The translations under genes and the position numbers were made by a program. Shown here piece after piece: positions 18,353-27,321 of a stretch of DNA of 64,000 nt. Where the stretch lies: NCBI RefSeq assembly GCF_030268885.1, contig NZ_BSSA01000007.1, positions 239,558-303,557 on the forward strand, written 5' to 3'. The stretch's first letter is position 1. The number at the start of each line of letters is the position of its first letter. The DNA comes from Kitasatospora phosalacinea (GTDB lineage Bacteria; Actinomycetota; Actinomycetes; Streptomycetales; Streptomycetaceae). The notes beneath the pieces were generated by a model that did not search any database, was not told where the DNA came from, and saw only the letters and a program-made list of their open reading frames with translations.

Positions 18353-19480
18353 TCAGTCGCCCTGCCGCCGAAACACCAGCGTGCCACACCGGCGCACGGC
18401 TTCGACGCCCCCGGGTAGGTGCAGCGGGCCCTGACCGCGCCAGCCGGTGACCAGCAGGTCCACGGTCTCCAGGTGCCGGGCGAACAGGTCACCGGCCGGG
18501 CAGCCCGCGCGCAGCGCCGCCCGGCGCAGCACCCGGCGGCGCACGGCGGGGGGCAGTTCGGCGAGCTTGCCGACCTCCAGGCCGCCCTCCGGGGCGCGCA
18601 GGTCGCGCTCGGCCAGGGCGGCCCACTGGTCCAGGGCGTCGGCGTCGTCGCGGAACAGCCGGGCGGTGCGGGCCAGCGCCTCGACCACGCCGCCGCCCAG
18701 GTGCTTCTCCAGCACCGGCAGCACCTCGTGCCGGACCCGGGAGCGGGTGTAGGCCGGGTCGGAGTTGTGCGGGTCGTCCCAGACCGGGATGGACTGCGCG
18801 GTGCAGGCCTGCCGGGTGGCGGCCCGGTCCAGCTCCAGCAGCGGGCGGCGGTAGCGGCCCTTCTGCGCGGGCATCCCGGCCAGCGAACGGGCGCCGGAGC
18901 CGCGGGCCAGGCCCAGCAGCACCGTCTCCGCCTGGTCGTCGCGGGTGTGGCCGAGCAGCACGGCGAGCGCGCCGTGGCGCTCGGCGGCCAGGTCCAGGGC
19001 GGCGTAGCGGGCGTCCCGGGCGGCGTTCTCCGGGCCGCCCCCGCGGCCCACCCGGACGGCGACCGCCTCCACCGGGTCGAGGCCGAGCTCGCGCAGCCGG
19101 GCGGCGACCTGCTCGGCGCGCTCGGCCGAACCGTCCTGCAGGCCGTGGTCGACGGTCACGGCGCCGACCCGCAGGCCGAGCTTGGGGGCCTCGAAGGCGG
19201 TGGCGGTGGCCAGCGCCATCGAGTCGGCGCCGCCGGAGACCGCCACCAGCACCAGCGGGGAGCCGGGCGCGGCGGGCGTGCGGGGCAGGCCGGAGGGGTG
19301 GCGGCGGGCGTTGCCGATCAACGTGCCGGGCACCGTCGCGGTGCCCGCCAGCACGGGCACCGGCACGGGCGCGGGCGTGCGGACCGGCCCGCCGGGGGTG
19401 ACGCCCGCCTCCGCGGCGAGCTCGGCGAGGGTACGGCGGACGGCGAGGCGTATCGCCGCGACAGCGGGGTGTGGGCCCAT
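18353..19480 (-). CDS. tilS: tRNA(Ile)-lysidine synthase
   Basis: 375 residues. The N-type ATP pyrophosphatase PP-loop reads [48 protein letters not shown] and the [11 protein letters not shown] region ([18 protein letters not shown]) follow, with a C-terminal domain beginning near [11 protein letters not shown]. It converts cytidine 34 of the CAU-anticodon isoleucine tRNA to lysidine. A GTG lies at 19489, but AAGGAG is 8 bases before ATG 19480 and overlaps the GTG region, so ATG is the real start. A Pro/Val-rich insert (about residues 30-70) precedes the PP-loop. Confidence 0.93.
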   Translation of the reverse strand: MGPHPAVAAIRLAVRRTLAELAAEAGVTPGGPVRTPAPVPVPVLAGTATVPGTLIGNARRHPSGLPRTPAAPGSPLVLVAVSGGADSMALATATAFEAPKLGLRVGAVTVDHGLQDGSAERAEQVAARLRELGLDPVEAVAVRVGRGGGPENAARDARYAALDLAAERHGALAVLLGHTRDDQAETVLLGLARGSGARSLAGMPAQKGRYRRPLLELDRAATRQACTAQSIPVWDDPHNSDPAYTRSRVRHEVLPVLEKHLGGGVVEALARTARLFRDDADALDQWAALAERDLRAPEGGLEVGKLAELPPAVRRRVLRRAALRAGCPAGDLFARHLETVDLLVTGWRGQGPLHLPGGVEAVRRCGTLVFRRQGD

Positions 19481-19713
19481 GGTTGGCACTCCTTGGCGGA
19501 GGGGGGGTACGTCGGCCGCCTGTCAGCTCTCGGTCACCAGGCGCTCACAGATGGTCGCAGAATCCGGACACCGCCCACGCCACCCGCGCCAACGGCGGAT
19601 CCACCGTCCCACGTACGGGTGAATGGAGAAACGTTACGTCTGCCGCCAGGTGTACGACTCGCCCGCTCGACGGACCGGTCGGGAGGGGAACCGGACCGGT
19701 CCGGTTCCCGCGC

Positions 19714-20871
19714 TCAGCCGATCACCCGGGCCACCCAGGACGCCGGGTCGTGGACCTCCTCCTTGGTCGGCAGCGTGTTCGGCGAGGTCCACACCCGGTT
19801 GAAGCCGTCCATCCCGACCCGCTCCACGACGCCCCGGACGAACACCGCGCCGTCCTGGTACTGCCGCAGCTTGGCGTCCATCCCGAGCAGTCGGCGCAGC
19901 GCCAGGTCGAGCCGGCCGCTGCCGCGGTCGCGGCGGCGCTGGAACTTCTCCCGGATCTCCGCCACCGAGGGCACCACCGCGGGCCCCACCCCGTCCATCA
20001 CCACGTCCGCGTGGCCCTCCAGCAGCGACATCACCGCCGTCAGCCGGGCCAGGATCTCCCGCTGCGCGGGCGTCTGGACCAGGTCGGTGACGCTGGGCGC
20101 GTCCTCCCGGCGGACGCCGGGCCGGCCCGGGAGGGGCAGGCCGCCGAGCGCCTCGCGCAGCCGCTCCAGGAAGGCCGCCGGGTCGACGTCGGTCTGCGCC
20201 AGGAACTCCTGCACCTCGGACTGGATGTGGTCGCGCAGCCACGGCACCGCGGTGAACTGGGTCCGGTGGGTCTCCTCGTGCAGGCACACCCAGAGCCGGA
20301 AGTCGTGCGGGGCGACGTCGAGTTCGCGCTCCACCTGGACGATGTTCGGCGCCACCAGCAGCAGCCGCCCGGGCGGCACCGCCAGGCCGCGCCGCGGTTG
20401 GTCGAACAGGCCCTCCGGGCTGTCCGGGGCGCTCGGCAGCTCCGCCGGGGCGAAGGTCTCGTACTGGCCCAGCACCTTCGCCGACAGGAAGGCCAGCACC
20501 ACGCCGACCTCCACCCCCGTCGCCTTCGCCCCCGCCGAACCGGCCACCGCCGCGCCCCGGCCGCCGCCCTGCCGCCGGGCCGCCAGCCGGTCGGTCAACG
20601 GCCGCACCACCGTCCGGAAGCCCGCCACGTTGGCCCGCACCCAGCCGGGCCGGTCCACCACCAGCACCGGCGTCCCCGCCGCCGCGGTCGACCCCATCCG
20701 GGTGTACTCCCGCACGTGCCGCTCCGCCTCCGCGGCGTGCCGCCGCAGTTCGGCGACCGCGGCCCGGGCCTCGTCCCGACCGATCCGCGGGCCCGGCCGG
20801 GCGAGCCGCGTCGCGGTCGCCACCGCGAGATCCCAGTCGACCATCTCCGCACCGCCGCTCGCGCTCGTCAT
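19714..20871 (-). CDS. zinc-dependent metalloprotease of the DUF2342 family
   Basis: 385 residues. VDWDLAVATATRLARPGP opens the protein. LWVCLHEETHRTQFTAVPWLRDHI holds the HExxH zinc motif (HEETH), and MSLLEGHADVVMDGVGP gives the likely third ligand. This fits the actinobacterial DUF2342 family, often labelled coenzyme F420 biosynthesis-associated because of gene neighbourhood rather than proven function. No F420 gene is seen here. No signal peptide is visible, so it is probably cytoplasmic. ATG 20871 lies 6 bases after a TACGGT box. Confidence 0.87.
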   Translation of the reverse strand: MTSASGGAEMVDWDLAVATATRLARPGPRIGRDEARAAVAELRRHAAEAERHVREYTRMGSTAAAGTPVLVVDRPGWVRANVAGFRTVVRPLTDRLAARRQGGGRGAAVAGSAGAKATGVEVGVVLAFLSAKVLGQYETFAPAELPSAPDSPEGLFDQPRRGLAVPPGRLLLVAPNIVQVERELDVAPHDFRLWVCLHEETHRTQFTAVPWLRDHIQSEVQEFLAQTDVDPAAFLERLREALGGLPLPGRPGVRREDAPSVTDLVQTPAQREILARLTAVMSLLEGHADVVMDGVGPAVVPSVAEIREKFQRRRDRGSGRLDLALRRLLGMDAKLRQYQDGAVFVRGVVERVGMDGFNRVWTSPNTLPTKEEVHDPASWVARVIG

Positions 20872-20877
20872 GCCCTC

Positions 20878-20883
20878 ACCGTA
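20878..20883 (-). promoter_or_regulatory. -10 element of a leaderless promoter
   Basis: TACGGT on the minus strand ends 6 bases before ATG 20871. Confidence 0.5.
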
Positions 20884-20995
20884 CGTGCTGGCCCCCTCCC
20901 CGGGGAGGGACCCCGCGCACGGCTACCCGCCCCGGGCCGGGACATGCGGAGCGGTGCCGCTCCTCCGGCCGCCGGGGCCGGCCGCCCCCGCGGGG

Positions 20996-22495
20996 TCAGC
21001 AGCCGCAGGCGGCGATCCTGGCGACGATGCGGTCGACGGCGGCGCGGGCCGCGGTGGGGTCGGCGTCGGTGCGGGTCATCAGGGCGAAGGCGAGGACGCG
21101 GCCGTCGGCGTCGACCACGGTGCCGGCCAGGGTGTTGACGCCCTGGAGGGTGCCGGTCTTGGCGCGGACGATGCCGGCGGCCTCGTTCGCGCCGGACTTG
21201 GCGCCGAACCGATTCACCAGGGTGCCGGAGAAGCCCGCGACGGGGAGGCCGGTGATGACCGGGCGGAGTTCGGGGTGGGCCGGGGCGGCGGCCGTGGCGA
21301 GCAGGTCGACCAGGGTGATCGGCGGGATCAGGTTGGCCTTGGCCAGGCCGCTGCCGTCGGTGAGCACCACCCCGTCCAACGGCACGCCGAGCGCGGCCAG
21401 TTCGCCGGTCACCGCCTTGGCCGCGCCCTCGAAGCTGGCGGGCTGCTTCGCGGCGAGCGCGGCCTGCCGGGCGACGGCCTCGGCCAGCGTGTTGTCGGAG
21501 GTGGTGAGCATCCGCTCGACCAGCCGTCCGATCGTCGGCGACTCCACCCGGGCGAGCTCGGTGGCTCCGGCCGGGGCGGCGGCGGCCTGGGCGGGCTTGC
21601 CCTGGACGGTGACGCCCTCGGCCCTGAGGAACCCGGCGAAGGAGTCGGCGGCCTGCCCGGCGGGGTCGAACACCCGGGCCGGGGCCTCGTCGGGCGAGCG
21701 CGGGTCGATCCGGCCCTCGTCGACCATCAGCGGGGTGACCGCGGCGATGTTCGTCGCGTCGTGGTCGTGGTGCAGCAGCGGGCCGGTGTACAGCGAGGTG
21801 TCGTAGGAGAGCTTGACCTCGGCGGTGCCGGCCGCCTTGAGCGCGGCGGCGGTGCGGTGCGCCAGTTCGGCCATCGAGGCGGGGGAGCTGTCCTGGTCGA
21901 CGGGGGCGCCGCCGATCCGGACCTGGTCGGCGGGCAGGGCGGTCAGGGTGGGGTCGCCGCCGCCGACCAGGGTGATCTCGCCGGGGGCGCCGCGGACCAC
22001 GGTGGTGGCGATCCGGTGCTCGGCGGGCAGCAGCGCGAGCGCGGCGACGGCGGTGGCGAGCTTGGTGGTGGAGGCGGGCGTGGCCGGGACGTTCTCCTGC
22101 GCGCCGAACAGGAACTCGCCGGTGGCGGCGTCGGCGACGGCGAAGTTCAGGGTGCCCAGCGCCTTGTCCTGGACGGTGCCGCCGAGCGCGGTGCGCAGCC
22201 CGCCGCCGGTCGGCGCCTTGCTGTCGGCGGCGTCCCCCGCGGCCAGCACCGGCCCCTTGACCGGAACCGCCCGGGGCCGGTCGCCGCGGCGCTGCGGCCG
22301 GCCGTCGCCGTGGTCGCCGCCCGGCCGGTCCTGGCCCTGGCCGTCGCCCTGGCCGGCCCGCCTGCTGTGCGCCGGGTCCGGCGAGGGCTGCGCGAGGGCC
22401 GGACCCGCGAACGTCGTCCCGCCGGCCAGCACCGCTCCCAGCGCGGCCGCCAGCGCGGCTCTGCGCCCGCGTCCCGCCCCTGTCCCTGATCTCAC
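20996..22495 (-). CDS. dacB: D-alanyl-D-alanine carboxypeptidase/endopeptidase, PBP4 (DacB) family
   Basis: 499 residues. A signal peptide (about 1-36, RRAALAAALGAVLAGG core ending ALA) is followed by a Gly/Asp/Arg-rich linker, then the three penicillin-binding motifs: SxxK as STTK, SxN as SDN in TTSDNTLAEAVAR, and KTG in RAKTGTLQG. It trims or cleaves peptidoglycan cross-links outside the membrane. GTG 22495 is preceded by AGGAAAGG at about 10 bases and gives a normal signal peptide. It is divergent from ppa with 77 bases between the starts. Confidence 0.93.
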   Translation of the reverse strand: MRSGTGAGRGRRAALAAALGAVLAGGTTFAGPALAQPSPDPAHSRRAGQGDGQGQDRPGGDHGDGRPQRRGDRPRAVPVKGPVLAAGDAADSKAPTGGGLRTALGGTVQDKALGTLNFAVADAATGEFLFGAQENVPATPASTTKLATAVAALALLPAEHRIATTVVRGAPGEITLVGGGDPTLTALPADQVRIGGAPVDQDSSPASMAELAHRTAAALKAAGTAEVKLSYDTSLYTGPLLHHDHDATNIAAVTPLMVDEGRIDPRSPDEAPARVFDPAGQAADSFAGFLRAEGVTVQGKPAQAAAAPAGATELARVESPTIGRLVERMLTTSDNTLAEAVARQAALAAKQPASFEGAAKAVTGELAALGVPLDGVVLTDGSGLAKANLIPPITLVDLLATAAAPAHPELRPVITGLPVAGFSGTLVNRFGAKSGANEAAGIVRAKTGTLQGVNTLAGTVVDADGRVLAFALMTRTDADPTAARAAVDRIVARIAACGC

Positions 22496-22572
22496 CGACC
22501 GGCCCCTTTCCTGAGCACACCCCGCCGTAGGAGACACTTGGATTCTGTCAGTCCCAACCCTTGGAGGAACCG

Positions 22573-23064
22573 TTGGAGTTCGACGTCCTGATCGAGATCC
22601 CGAAGGGCTCGCGCAACAAGTACGAGGTCGACCACGAGACCGGCCGGCTCCGCCTGGACCGCATGCTCTTCACCTCGACCCGTTACCCGGCCGACTACGG
22701 CTACGTCGAGGGCACCCTCGCGGACGACGGCGACCCGCTGGACGCACTGGTCATCCTGGAGGAGCCGACCTTCCCCGGCTGCCTGATCAAGTGCCGCGCC
22801 ATCGGCATGTTCCACATGACGGACGAGGCCGGCGGCGACGACAAGCTGCTCTGCGTCCCGGCGACCGACCCGCGCTGGTCGCACCTGCAGGACCTGCAGG
22901 ACGTGTCGGAGTTCGACCGCCTGGAGATCCAGCACTTCTTCGAGGTCTACAAGGACCTGGAGCCGGGCAAGTCCGTCCAGGGCGCCGACTGGGTCGGCCG
23001 GGCCGAGGCCGAGGCCGAGATCGAGGCCTCGATCAAGCGTCTGCAGGAGCAGGGCGGCCACTGA
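22573..23064 (+). CDS. ppa: inorganic pyrophosphatase
   Basis: 163 residues, the usual actinobacterial length. [35 protein letters not shown] and the metal-binding [10 protein letters not shown] are diagnostic of family I pyrophosphatases. It hydrolyses PPi to two phosphates, pulling biosynthetic reactions forward. TTG 22561 is also in frame, but GGAGGA (22563-22568) sits 5 bases before TTG 22573, which gives the conserved MEFDV start. A strong terminator follows. Confidence 0.97.
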   Translation: MEFDVLIEIPKGSRNKYEVDHETGRLRLDRMLFTSTRYPADYGYVEGTLADDGDPLDALVILEEPTFPGCLIKCRAIGMFHMTDEAGGDDKLLCVPATDPRWSHLQDLQDVSEFDRLEIQHFFEVYKDLEPGKSVQGADWVGRAEAEAEIEASIKRLQEQGGH

Positions 23065-23100
23065 GCCGTGCCGCCCTCCGGGGCGCCCTGCCGCACCTGT

Positions 23101-23138
23101 GCGAGGGGCGGGAGTCCGACCGGACTCCCGCCCCTCGC
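23101..23138. terminator. bidirectional terminator between ppa and the dodecin gene
   Basis: GCGAGGGGCGGGAGTCCG (23101-23118) pairs perfectly over 18 bases with 23121-23138. It lies between convergent genes. Confidence 0.88.
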
Positions 23139-23156
23139 GCGTTCCCGGAGCCGGGC

Positions 23157-23390
23157 TCAGGCGCCGTCGTCGGCGCCGTCGTTGTCGTCGAGCCGGAAGC
23201 CGACCTTCAGGCCGACCTGGAAGTGCTCGATCTCGCCGTCCGCGATGTGGCCGCGGACCTGCACCACCTCGAACCAGTCCAGGTTGCGCAGCGTCCGGTT
23301 GGCGCGGGCGATGCCGTTGCGGATCGCGGCGTCCACGCCCTCGTGCGAGGACCCGACGATCTCGGTGACCCGGTAGGTGTGGTCGGTCAT
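23157..23390 (-). CDS. dodecin family flavin-binding protein
   Basis: 77 residues. TYRVTEIVGSSHEGVDAAIR, NGIARANRTLRNLDWFEV and IEHFQVGLKVGFRLD match dodecins, small proteins that assemble into hollow dodecamers storing riboflavin or FMN. The conserved Trp of WFEV stacks on the flavin. ATG 23390 has GGGAGA upstream. The longer frame start at 23444 is rejected. The tail is acidic. Confidence 0.92.
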   Translation of the reverse strand: MTDHTYRVTEIVGSSHEGVDAAIRNGIARANRTLRNLDWFEVVQVRGHIADGEIEHFQVGLKVGFRLDDNDGADDGA

Positions 23391-23499
23391 GGCGGTCTCT
23401 CCCTGGTGCGGCGGCGGGTGGCTCCCCCGCCGTCCACCGTGCACCGAAGTGCCGCCCCGGGCATCCCGGGGTCGGCCGACGGGGCGGCGGGGCCGCGGT

Positions 23500-24450
23500 T
23501 CAGAACGCCGCGCGGACCTCGCCGACCACGGCGCCGCCGCCGTGCAGCGGGGCGGCCGCGATCCGGTCCAGCACCGGGTCCGCGAGGCCCAGGCGGCGCA
23601 GCGCGGCGGCCAGCACCGGGCCGCGGGCGCGCTCGGCGCCGTCCTCGATCTTGAAGGCGAGGGCGCGGCCGTCGGGCAGCGCCACCACCTGGACGGCCTC
23701 GGCGCCCATCTTGGACAGCGCGCCGGGCACCGCCCGCATCAGCCAGGTGTCGGCCCGGCGGGTGCCGGCCACGTACTCGGGGTGGGCGCGCATCGCGTCG
23801 GCGACCCGGCGCTGCTCGGTGCCCGGGTCGGCCAGCAGCAGGGCGCGGTAGCCGCGGGCCAGGCCGGTGAGCGAGACGGCCAGCAGCGGGGCGCCGCAGC
23901 CGTCGGTGCCCAGGTGGGCGGCGCGCTCGCCGACGGCCTCCTCCAGGGCGGTGCGGGCGAGCTGCTGGATCGGGTGGTCCGGGTCGAGGTAGGACTCCAG
24001 GTTCCAGCCGTTGGCGGCGGAGGCGGCCAGCCAGGCGGCGTGCTTGCCGGAGCAGTCCATCAGGATCGGGGCGCGCTCCCCGCCGGAGCGCAGCAGCTCC
24101 TCGGCCTCCACCTCGTCCAGCGGGAGGTCGGCGGGCAGCCGCAGGGCGGCCTCGGTGAGGCCCGCACCGGCGAGCAGCTTGCGCACCGCGGCGCGGTGGA
24201 AGGGTTCGGCGGAGTGGCTGGAGGCGGCCAGCGCGAGCTGTTCGCCGTGCAGGTCGAGGCCCGCCCGCAGGGTGGCGACCGCCTGGAAGGGCTTGGCGGT
24301 GGAGCGCGGGTAGACCGGGAGTTCGGGGGTGCCGAGCGCGTACTCGACGGCGCCGTCGGCGTCGAGCAGGACCAGCGAACCGCGGTGGCGGCCCTCGGTG
24401 AAGCCGGAGCGTATGACCTCGGCGAGGGCGGGCAGGGCGGACTGCGACAC
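23500..24450 (-). CDS. asparaginase of the AnsA/ReAV (PF06089) family
   Basis: 316 residues. YPRSTAKPFQAVATL, LAASSHSAEPFH, MDCSGKHAAWLAA, TDGCGAPLLAVSL and LSKMGAEAVQ are the conserved blocks of the thermolabile asparaginase II family, unrelated to the L-asparaginase I/II drug enzymes. It should hydrolyse asparagine to aspartate and ammonia in the cytoplasm. Many family members are uncharacterised. GTG 24450 has GGAG 8 bases upstream. It follows rsiG by 62 bases on the same strand. Confidence 0.88.
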   Translation of the reverse strand: MSQSALPALAEVIRSGFTEGRHRGSLVLLDADGAVEYALGTPELPVYPRSTAKPFQAVATLRAGLDLHGEQLALAASSHSAEPFHRAAVRKLLAGAGLTEAALRLPADLPLDEVEAEELLRSGGERAPILMDCSGKHAAWLAASAANGWNLESYLDPDHPIQQLARTALEEAVGERAAHLGTDGCGAPLLAVSLTGLARGYRALLLADPGTEQRRVADAMRAHPEYVAGTRRADTWLMRAVPGALSKMGAEAVQVVALPDGRALAFKIEDGAERARGPVLAAALRRLGLADPVLDRIAAAPLHGGGAVVGEVRAAF

Positions 24451-24512
24451 GGGTGGGTCTCCAGGGACGGGGCGGTGAGGGTGAGGGTGGGCCCCGGCCG
24501 CGTCCGCCCCGC

Positions 24513-25037
24513 TCAGCGCTCGCTGAGCAGGTCGTCGACCCGGGCCTCCCCCTCACGGTACCTGCGGGTGATCTCGGCCCCGCAGTCGTCCGCGGTGCGC
24601 TGCAGGGCCTGGCGGCGGCCGGAGACCTCGCGCTGGTGCTCGTCCAGGCGCTCGACGGCGGCCAGCAGGTCGGCGGTGGGGTGCGCGGCCAGGTCGGCCA
24701 GCTGGACGTCGCCCATCAGGGCGTCGGCCTCCTGCTGGTAGCGCTCGCCGCGGGGCGGGCCGAGGGTGACGTGCCGGGCCGGGCGGCGGGTCGCGGAGGG
24801 GGCGTCGGCGAGGATGGCCGGCAGGCGGTCCAGCAGGGCGCAGGGGGCCTCGTCGGCGGCCTGCAGCGGGATGATCTCCCGGCGCTGCAGTTCGGCCCGG
24901 AGGATGTCCATCCGGCCGTGCAGCAGGCGGCGCAGGTAGGACAGGTCGGCCTCCTGCTCCAGCGCGTCCCGGCGGAGCACCCGCAGTTCCTCCAGGGCCA
25001 GACCGGCCAGGCCCTCGTCGACCGCGCTCACGTCCAT
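24513..25037 (-). CDS. rsiG: RsiG-like cyclic-di-GMP-binding anti-sigma factor
   Basis: 174 residues, mostly helical. Two copies of the signature E-x3-S-x2-R-x3-Q-x3-D can be read: E29, S33, R36, H40, D44 in the first helix and Q135, S139, R142, Q146, D150 in a later helix. Each copy deviates at one position. In Streptomyces, RsiG uses such helices to bind a c-di-GMP dimer and then sequesters the sporulation sigma factor WhiG. Length and flanking sequence resemble my memory of RsiG. ATG 25037 has AGGTGG upstream. A generic helical protein remains possible if the substituted residues abolish ligand binding. Confidence 0.75.
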   Translation of the reverse strand: MDVSAVDEGLAGLALEELRVLRRDALEQEADLSYLRRLLHGRMDILRAELQRREIIPLQAADEAPCALLDRLPAILADAPSATRRPARHVTLGPPRGERYQQEADALMGDVQLADLAAHPTADLLAAVERLDEHQREVSGRRQALQRTADDCGAEITRRYREGEARVDDLLSER

Positions 25038-25372
25038 CAATCCGACCACCTGCCGTAGTACCAGTGCCCGCCACTAGCACGGGCCGCCCGCCACCCAGGG
25101 TTCCCCCCGGCGGGCGGTGCCACTCGTGCGGGTGACGCGGTTCGCCGGGACGGCGGACGCCCCGGCGGGGCCCGGAAGGCCCCGGACCGTCGGACAGCGT
25201 GCCACCCCGGGCCCCGGCGCCGCACGCCCGAGTACCCGAACGGCCCCCTGGCGAACACCCCTGGCTAGTACGAAGAATCCGCGCCACGGGTTCACCTGCA
25301 CGGATCGGGGCGCAGCACGTGCGACCCCGGCGCGCAACCGGAGGCCGCGCGCCCCCGGCGGGCCGGGCCCGG
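25038..25372. other. divergent intergenic region, about 335 bases
   Basis: I see no gene. It lies between rsiG (leftward) and dtd (rightward) and should hold the rsiG promoter. Minus-strand TACTAG (near 25263-25268) and the repeated CTAGT words near 25072 and 25263 are possible -10 elements. No operator symmetry stands out. Confidence 0.35.
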
Positions 25373-25378
25373 CACAAT
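25373..25378 (+). promoter_or_regulatory. -10 element of the dtd leaderless promoter
   Basis: CACAAT ends 7 bases before ATG 25386, the same arrangement as at 5659-5672. Confidence 0.55.
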
Positions 25379-25385
25379 GGGCGGC

Positions 25386-25817
25386 ATGCGAGCAGTGGTG
25401 CAGCGGGTCGCCGGGGCGGCCGTGACGGTGGACGGCGAGACGGTCGGCGCGATCGAGGGGCCGGGCCTGTGCGTGCTGGTCGGCGCCACCCACGAGGACA
25501 CCCCGGCCCGGGCCGCCCAACTGGCCCGCAAGCTCTGGACGCTGCGGCTCTTCCCGGGCAGCCCCGAGCTCTCCTGCTCGGAACTGGGCGCCCCGCTGCT
25601 GGTGATCAGCCAGTTCACCCTCTACGGCGACGCCCGCAAGGGCCGCCGCCCCACCTGGAACGCCGCCGCGCCCGGCCCGGTCGCCGAACCGCTGGTGGAC
25701 GCGGTGGTGGCCGAACTGCGGGCGCTGGGCGCGAAGGTGGAGACCGGACGGTTCGGCGCCGACATGAAGGTCTCGCTGGTGAACGACGGGCCGTTCACCG
25801 TCCTGCTGGAGGTCTAG
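25386..25817 (+). CDS. dtd: D-aminoacyl-tRNA deacylase
   Basis: 143 residues. [28 protein letters not shown] (the conserved SQFTL active-site motif) and [11 protein letters not shown] (the NxGPxT motif) define DTD. It removes D-amino acids from mischarged tRNA. An ATG at 25377 is in frame, but 25386 is 7 bases after CACAAT and gives the invariant MRAVVQRV start. Its stop is 3 bases from the convergent ygfZ stop, with no room for a terminator. Confidence 0.95.
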   Translation: MRAVVQRVAGAAVTVDGETVGAIEGPGLCVLVGATHEDTPARAAQLARKLWTLRLFPGSPELSCSELGAPLLVISQFTLYGDARKGRRPTWNAAAPGPVAEPLVDAVVAELRALGAKVETGRFGADMKVSLVNDGPFTVLLEV

Positions 25818-25820
25818 GCG

Positions 25821-26777
25821 CTACGCCGGGACGATCACGTCCTGGCTGGCGGGGACGCCGTCGGCCAGCAGCACCGCGTCCACCGGGGTGTTGCGCTTGA
25901 CCAGGGCCAGCGCGATCGGGCCCAGCTCGTGGTGCCGGGCCGAGGAGGTGACGAAGCCGACCGGGCGCTCCTGGCCCTCGACGCGGACCTCGGTGCCGTG
26001 CGCGGGCAGCTTCTCCTCGGTGCCGTCCAGGTGCAGGAACACCAGGCGGCGCGGGGGCCGACCCAGGTTGTGCACCCGGGCGACCGTCTCCTGGCCGCGG
26101 TAGCAGCCCTTCTGCAGGTGCACGGCGCTGCCCAGCCAGTCCACCTCGTGCGGGATGGTGCGGTGGTCGGTCTCGAAGCCGAGCCGCGGCCGGTGCCCCT
26201 CGATCCGCAGCGCCTCGTACGCCCAGACGCCCGCCGCCGGGCCGAACTCCTCGGCGGCCGCGGCGAGTTCGGCGCGCGGCAGGAACAGGTCGCGGCCCCA
26301 CGGGAGTTCGCGCACCGCGGCGGCCTTCCCGACCGGGGCGGTGGAGCCCGCGGGCAGGAACGCCACGGCGTACTGCTCGGTGGCGTCGGTGACCTCGACC
26401 CGGTTCCAGAACTTCATCGACTCCAGGTACGCCACCAGCGCGGGCGCGCCGCCCGGCTCGACGTGGATCCAGGTGGTCCCCCCGTCGTCGACCAGGTAGA
26501 GCGCGTGCTCCACGTGCCCGTTCGGGGAGAGCACCAGCGCCTCGGTGGCCTGCTGCGGCGGCAGTTCGCTGACGTGCTGGGTGAGCAGCAGGTGCAGCCA
26601 GCTCAGCCGGTCCGGGCCGGTCACGGTGATCACGCCGCGGTGCGAGAGGTCGGTGAAGCCGCGCCCGGCGGCCAGCGCGCGCTGCTCGCGGAACAGGTCG
26701 CCGTAGTGGGCGGCGACCCCCTCGTCGGGACCTTCGGCCGGGACGGCGCCGGGCAGGGCAAGCAGCGGGCTCTTCAT
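25821..26777 (-). CDS. ygfZ: folate-binding iron-sulfur cluster repair protein YgfZ/GcvT-like
   Basis: 318 residues. DLSHRGVITVTGPDRLSWLHLLLTQHV and the signature QKGCYRGQETVARVHNLGR (family motif K-G-C-Y-x-G-Q-E) identify YgfZ. Proteins of this family bind tetrahydrofolate and help maintain Fe-S enzymes. It overlaps no neighbour, but its -10 box (26785-26790) lies over the stop codon of nur. ATG 26777 is 7 bases after TAAGCT, suggesting its own leaderless transcript. Confidence 0.92.
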   Translation of the reverse strand: MKSPLLALPGAVPAEGPDEGVAAHYGDLFREQRALAAGRGFTDLSHRGVITVTGPDRLSWLHLLLTQHVSELPPQQATEALVLSPNGHVEHALYLVDDGGTTWIHVEPGGAPALVAYLESMKFWNRVEVTDATEQYAVAFLPAGSTAPVGKAAAVRELPWGRDLFLPRAELAAAAEEFGPAAGVWAYEALRIEGHRPRLGFETDHRTIPHEVDWLGSAVHLQKGCYRGQETVARVHNLGRPPRRLVFLHLDGTEEKLPAHGTEVRVEGQERPVGFVTSSARHHELGPIALALVKRNTPVDAVLLADGVPASQDVIVPA

Positions 26778-26784
26778 ACCCGCC

Positions 26785-26790
26785 AGCTTA
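26785..26790 (-). promoter_or_regulatory. -10 element of the ygfZ leaderless promoter
   Basis: TAAGCT on the minus strand ends 7 bases before ATG 26777 and covers the nur stop codon. Confidence 0.5.
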
Positions 26791-27234
26791 CGACCGCCCG
26801 CCCTCCGACTTGGCGGTGCAGTCCGCGCAGCGGCCGAAGATGGCGAAGTGCTTGAGGTCGGTGTCGAAGCCGTGCTCGGTGCGCAGGCTGTCGATCAGCG
26901 GGGCGGCGATCGCGGTGTCGGTCTCGGTGACCCTGTCGCAGTCCCGGCAGACCAGGTGCAGGTGGGTGTGCCGGCCCGCCAGGTGGTACGTGGGGGCGCC
27001 GTGGCCGAGGTGCGCGTGCGAGACCAGGCCGAGCTCCTCCAGCAGCTCCAGCGTGCGGTACACGGTGGAGATGTTGACGCCGCTGGCGGTCCTGCGGACC
27101 TGGCAGAGGATCTCGTCCGGGGTCGCGTGGTCGAGCACGTCGACGGCCTCCAGCACCAGCTGGCGCTGCGGGGTCAGCCGGTAGCCGCGCTCGCGCAGGT
27201 CGGCCTTCCAGTCGGTGGTCTCGCTGTTCGCCAC
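26788..27234 (-). CDS. nur: Fur-family nickel-responsive regulator Nur
   Basis: 148 residues. The winged-helix part contains DLRERGYRLTPQRQLVLEAV, ASGVNISTVYRTLELLEELG and VSHAHLGHGAPTYHLAGRH. The metal/dimer part contains HTHLHLVCRDC and two CxxC pairs (CRDC and CADC). The sequence closely resembles S. coelicolor Nur (SCO4180) as I remember it, rather than Zur or FurA. Nur represses nickel uptake and controls the superoxide dismutase switch. GTG 27234 has AGGGA 8 bases upstream. The longer frame from 27270 is rejected. Confidence 0.85.
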   Translation of the reverse strand: MANSETTDWKADLRERGYRLTPQRQLVLEAVDVLDHATPDEILCQVRRTASGVNISTVYRTLELLEELGLVSHAHLGHGAPTYHLAGRHTHLHLVCRDCDRVTETDTAIAAPLIDSLRTEHGFDTDLKHFAIFGRCADCTAKSEGGRS

Positions 27235-27321
27235 GTGTTGTCCCTGCCCGGTGAGAGGTCCTGCCGACAAGTGTAGGGACCGGCCGGGTGGTCGGTCCCT
27301 ACTCCGTGCGTACCGGGCCGC

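Noticed and set aside
18419..22489. A 1356-codon plus-strand open frame
   Set aside because: It lies antisense to tilS, the DUF2342 protease and dacB, all with strong motifs. Its composition (Arg/Gly/Ala/Pro runs) is that of a GC-rich shadow frame.
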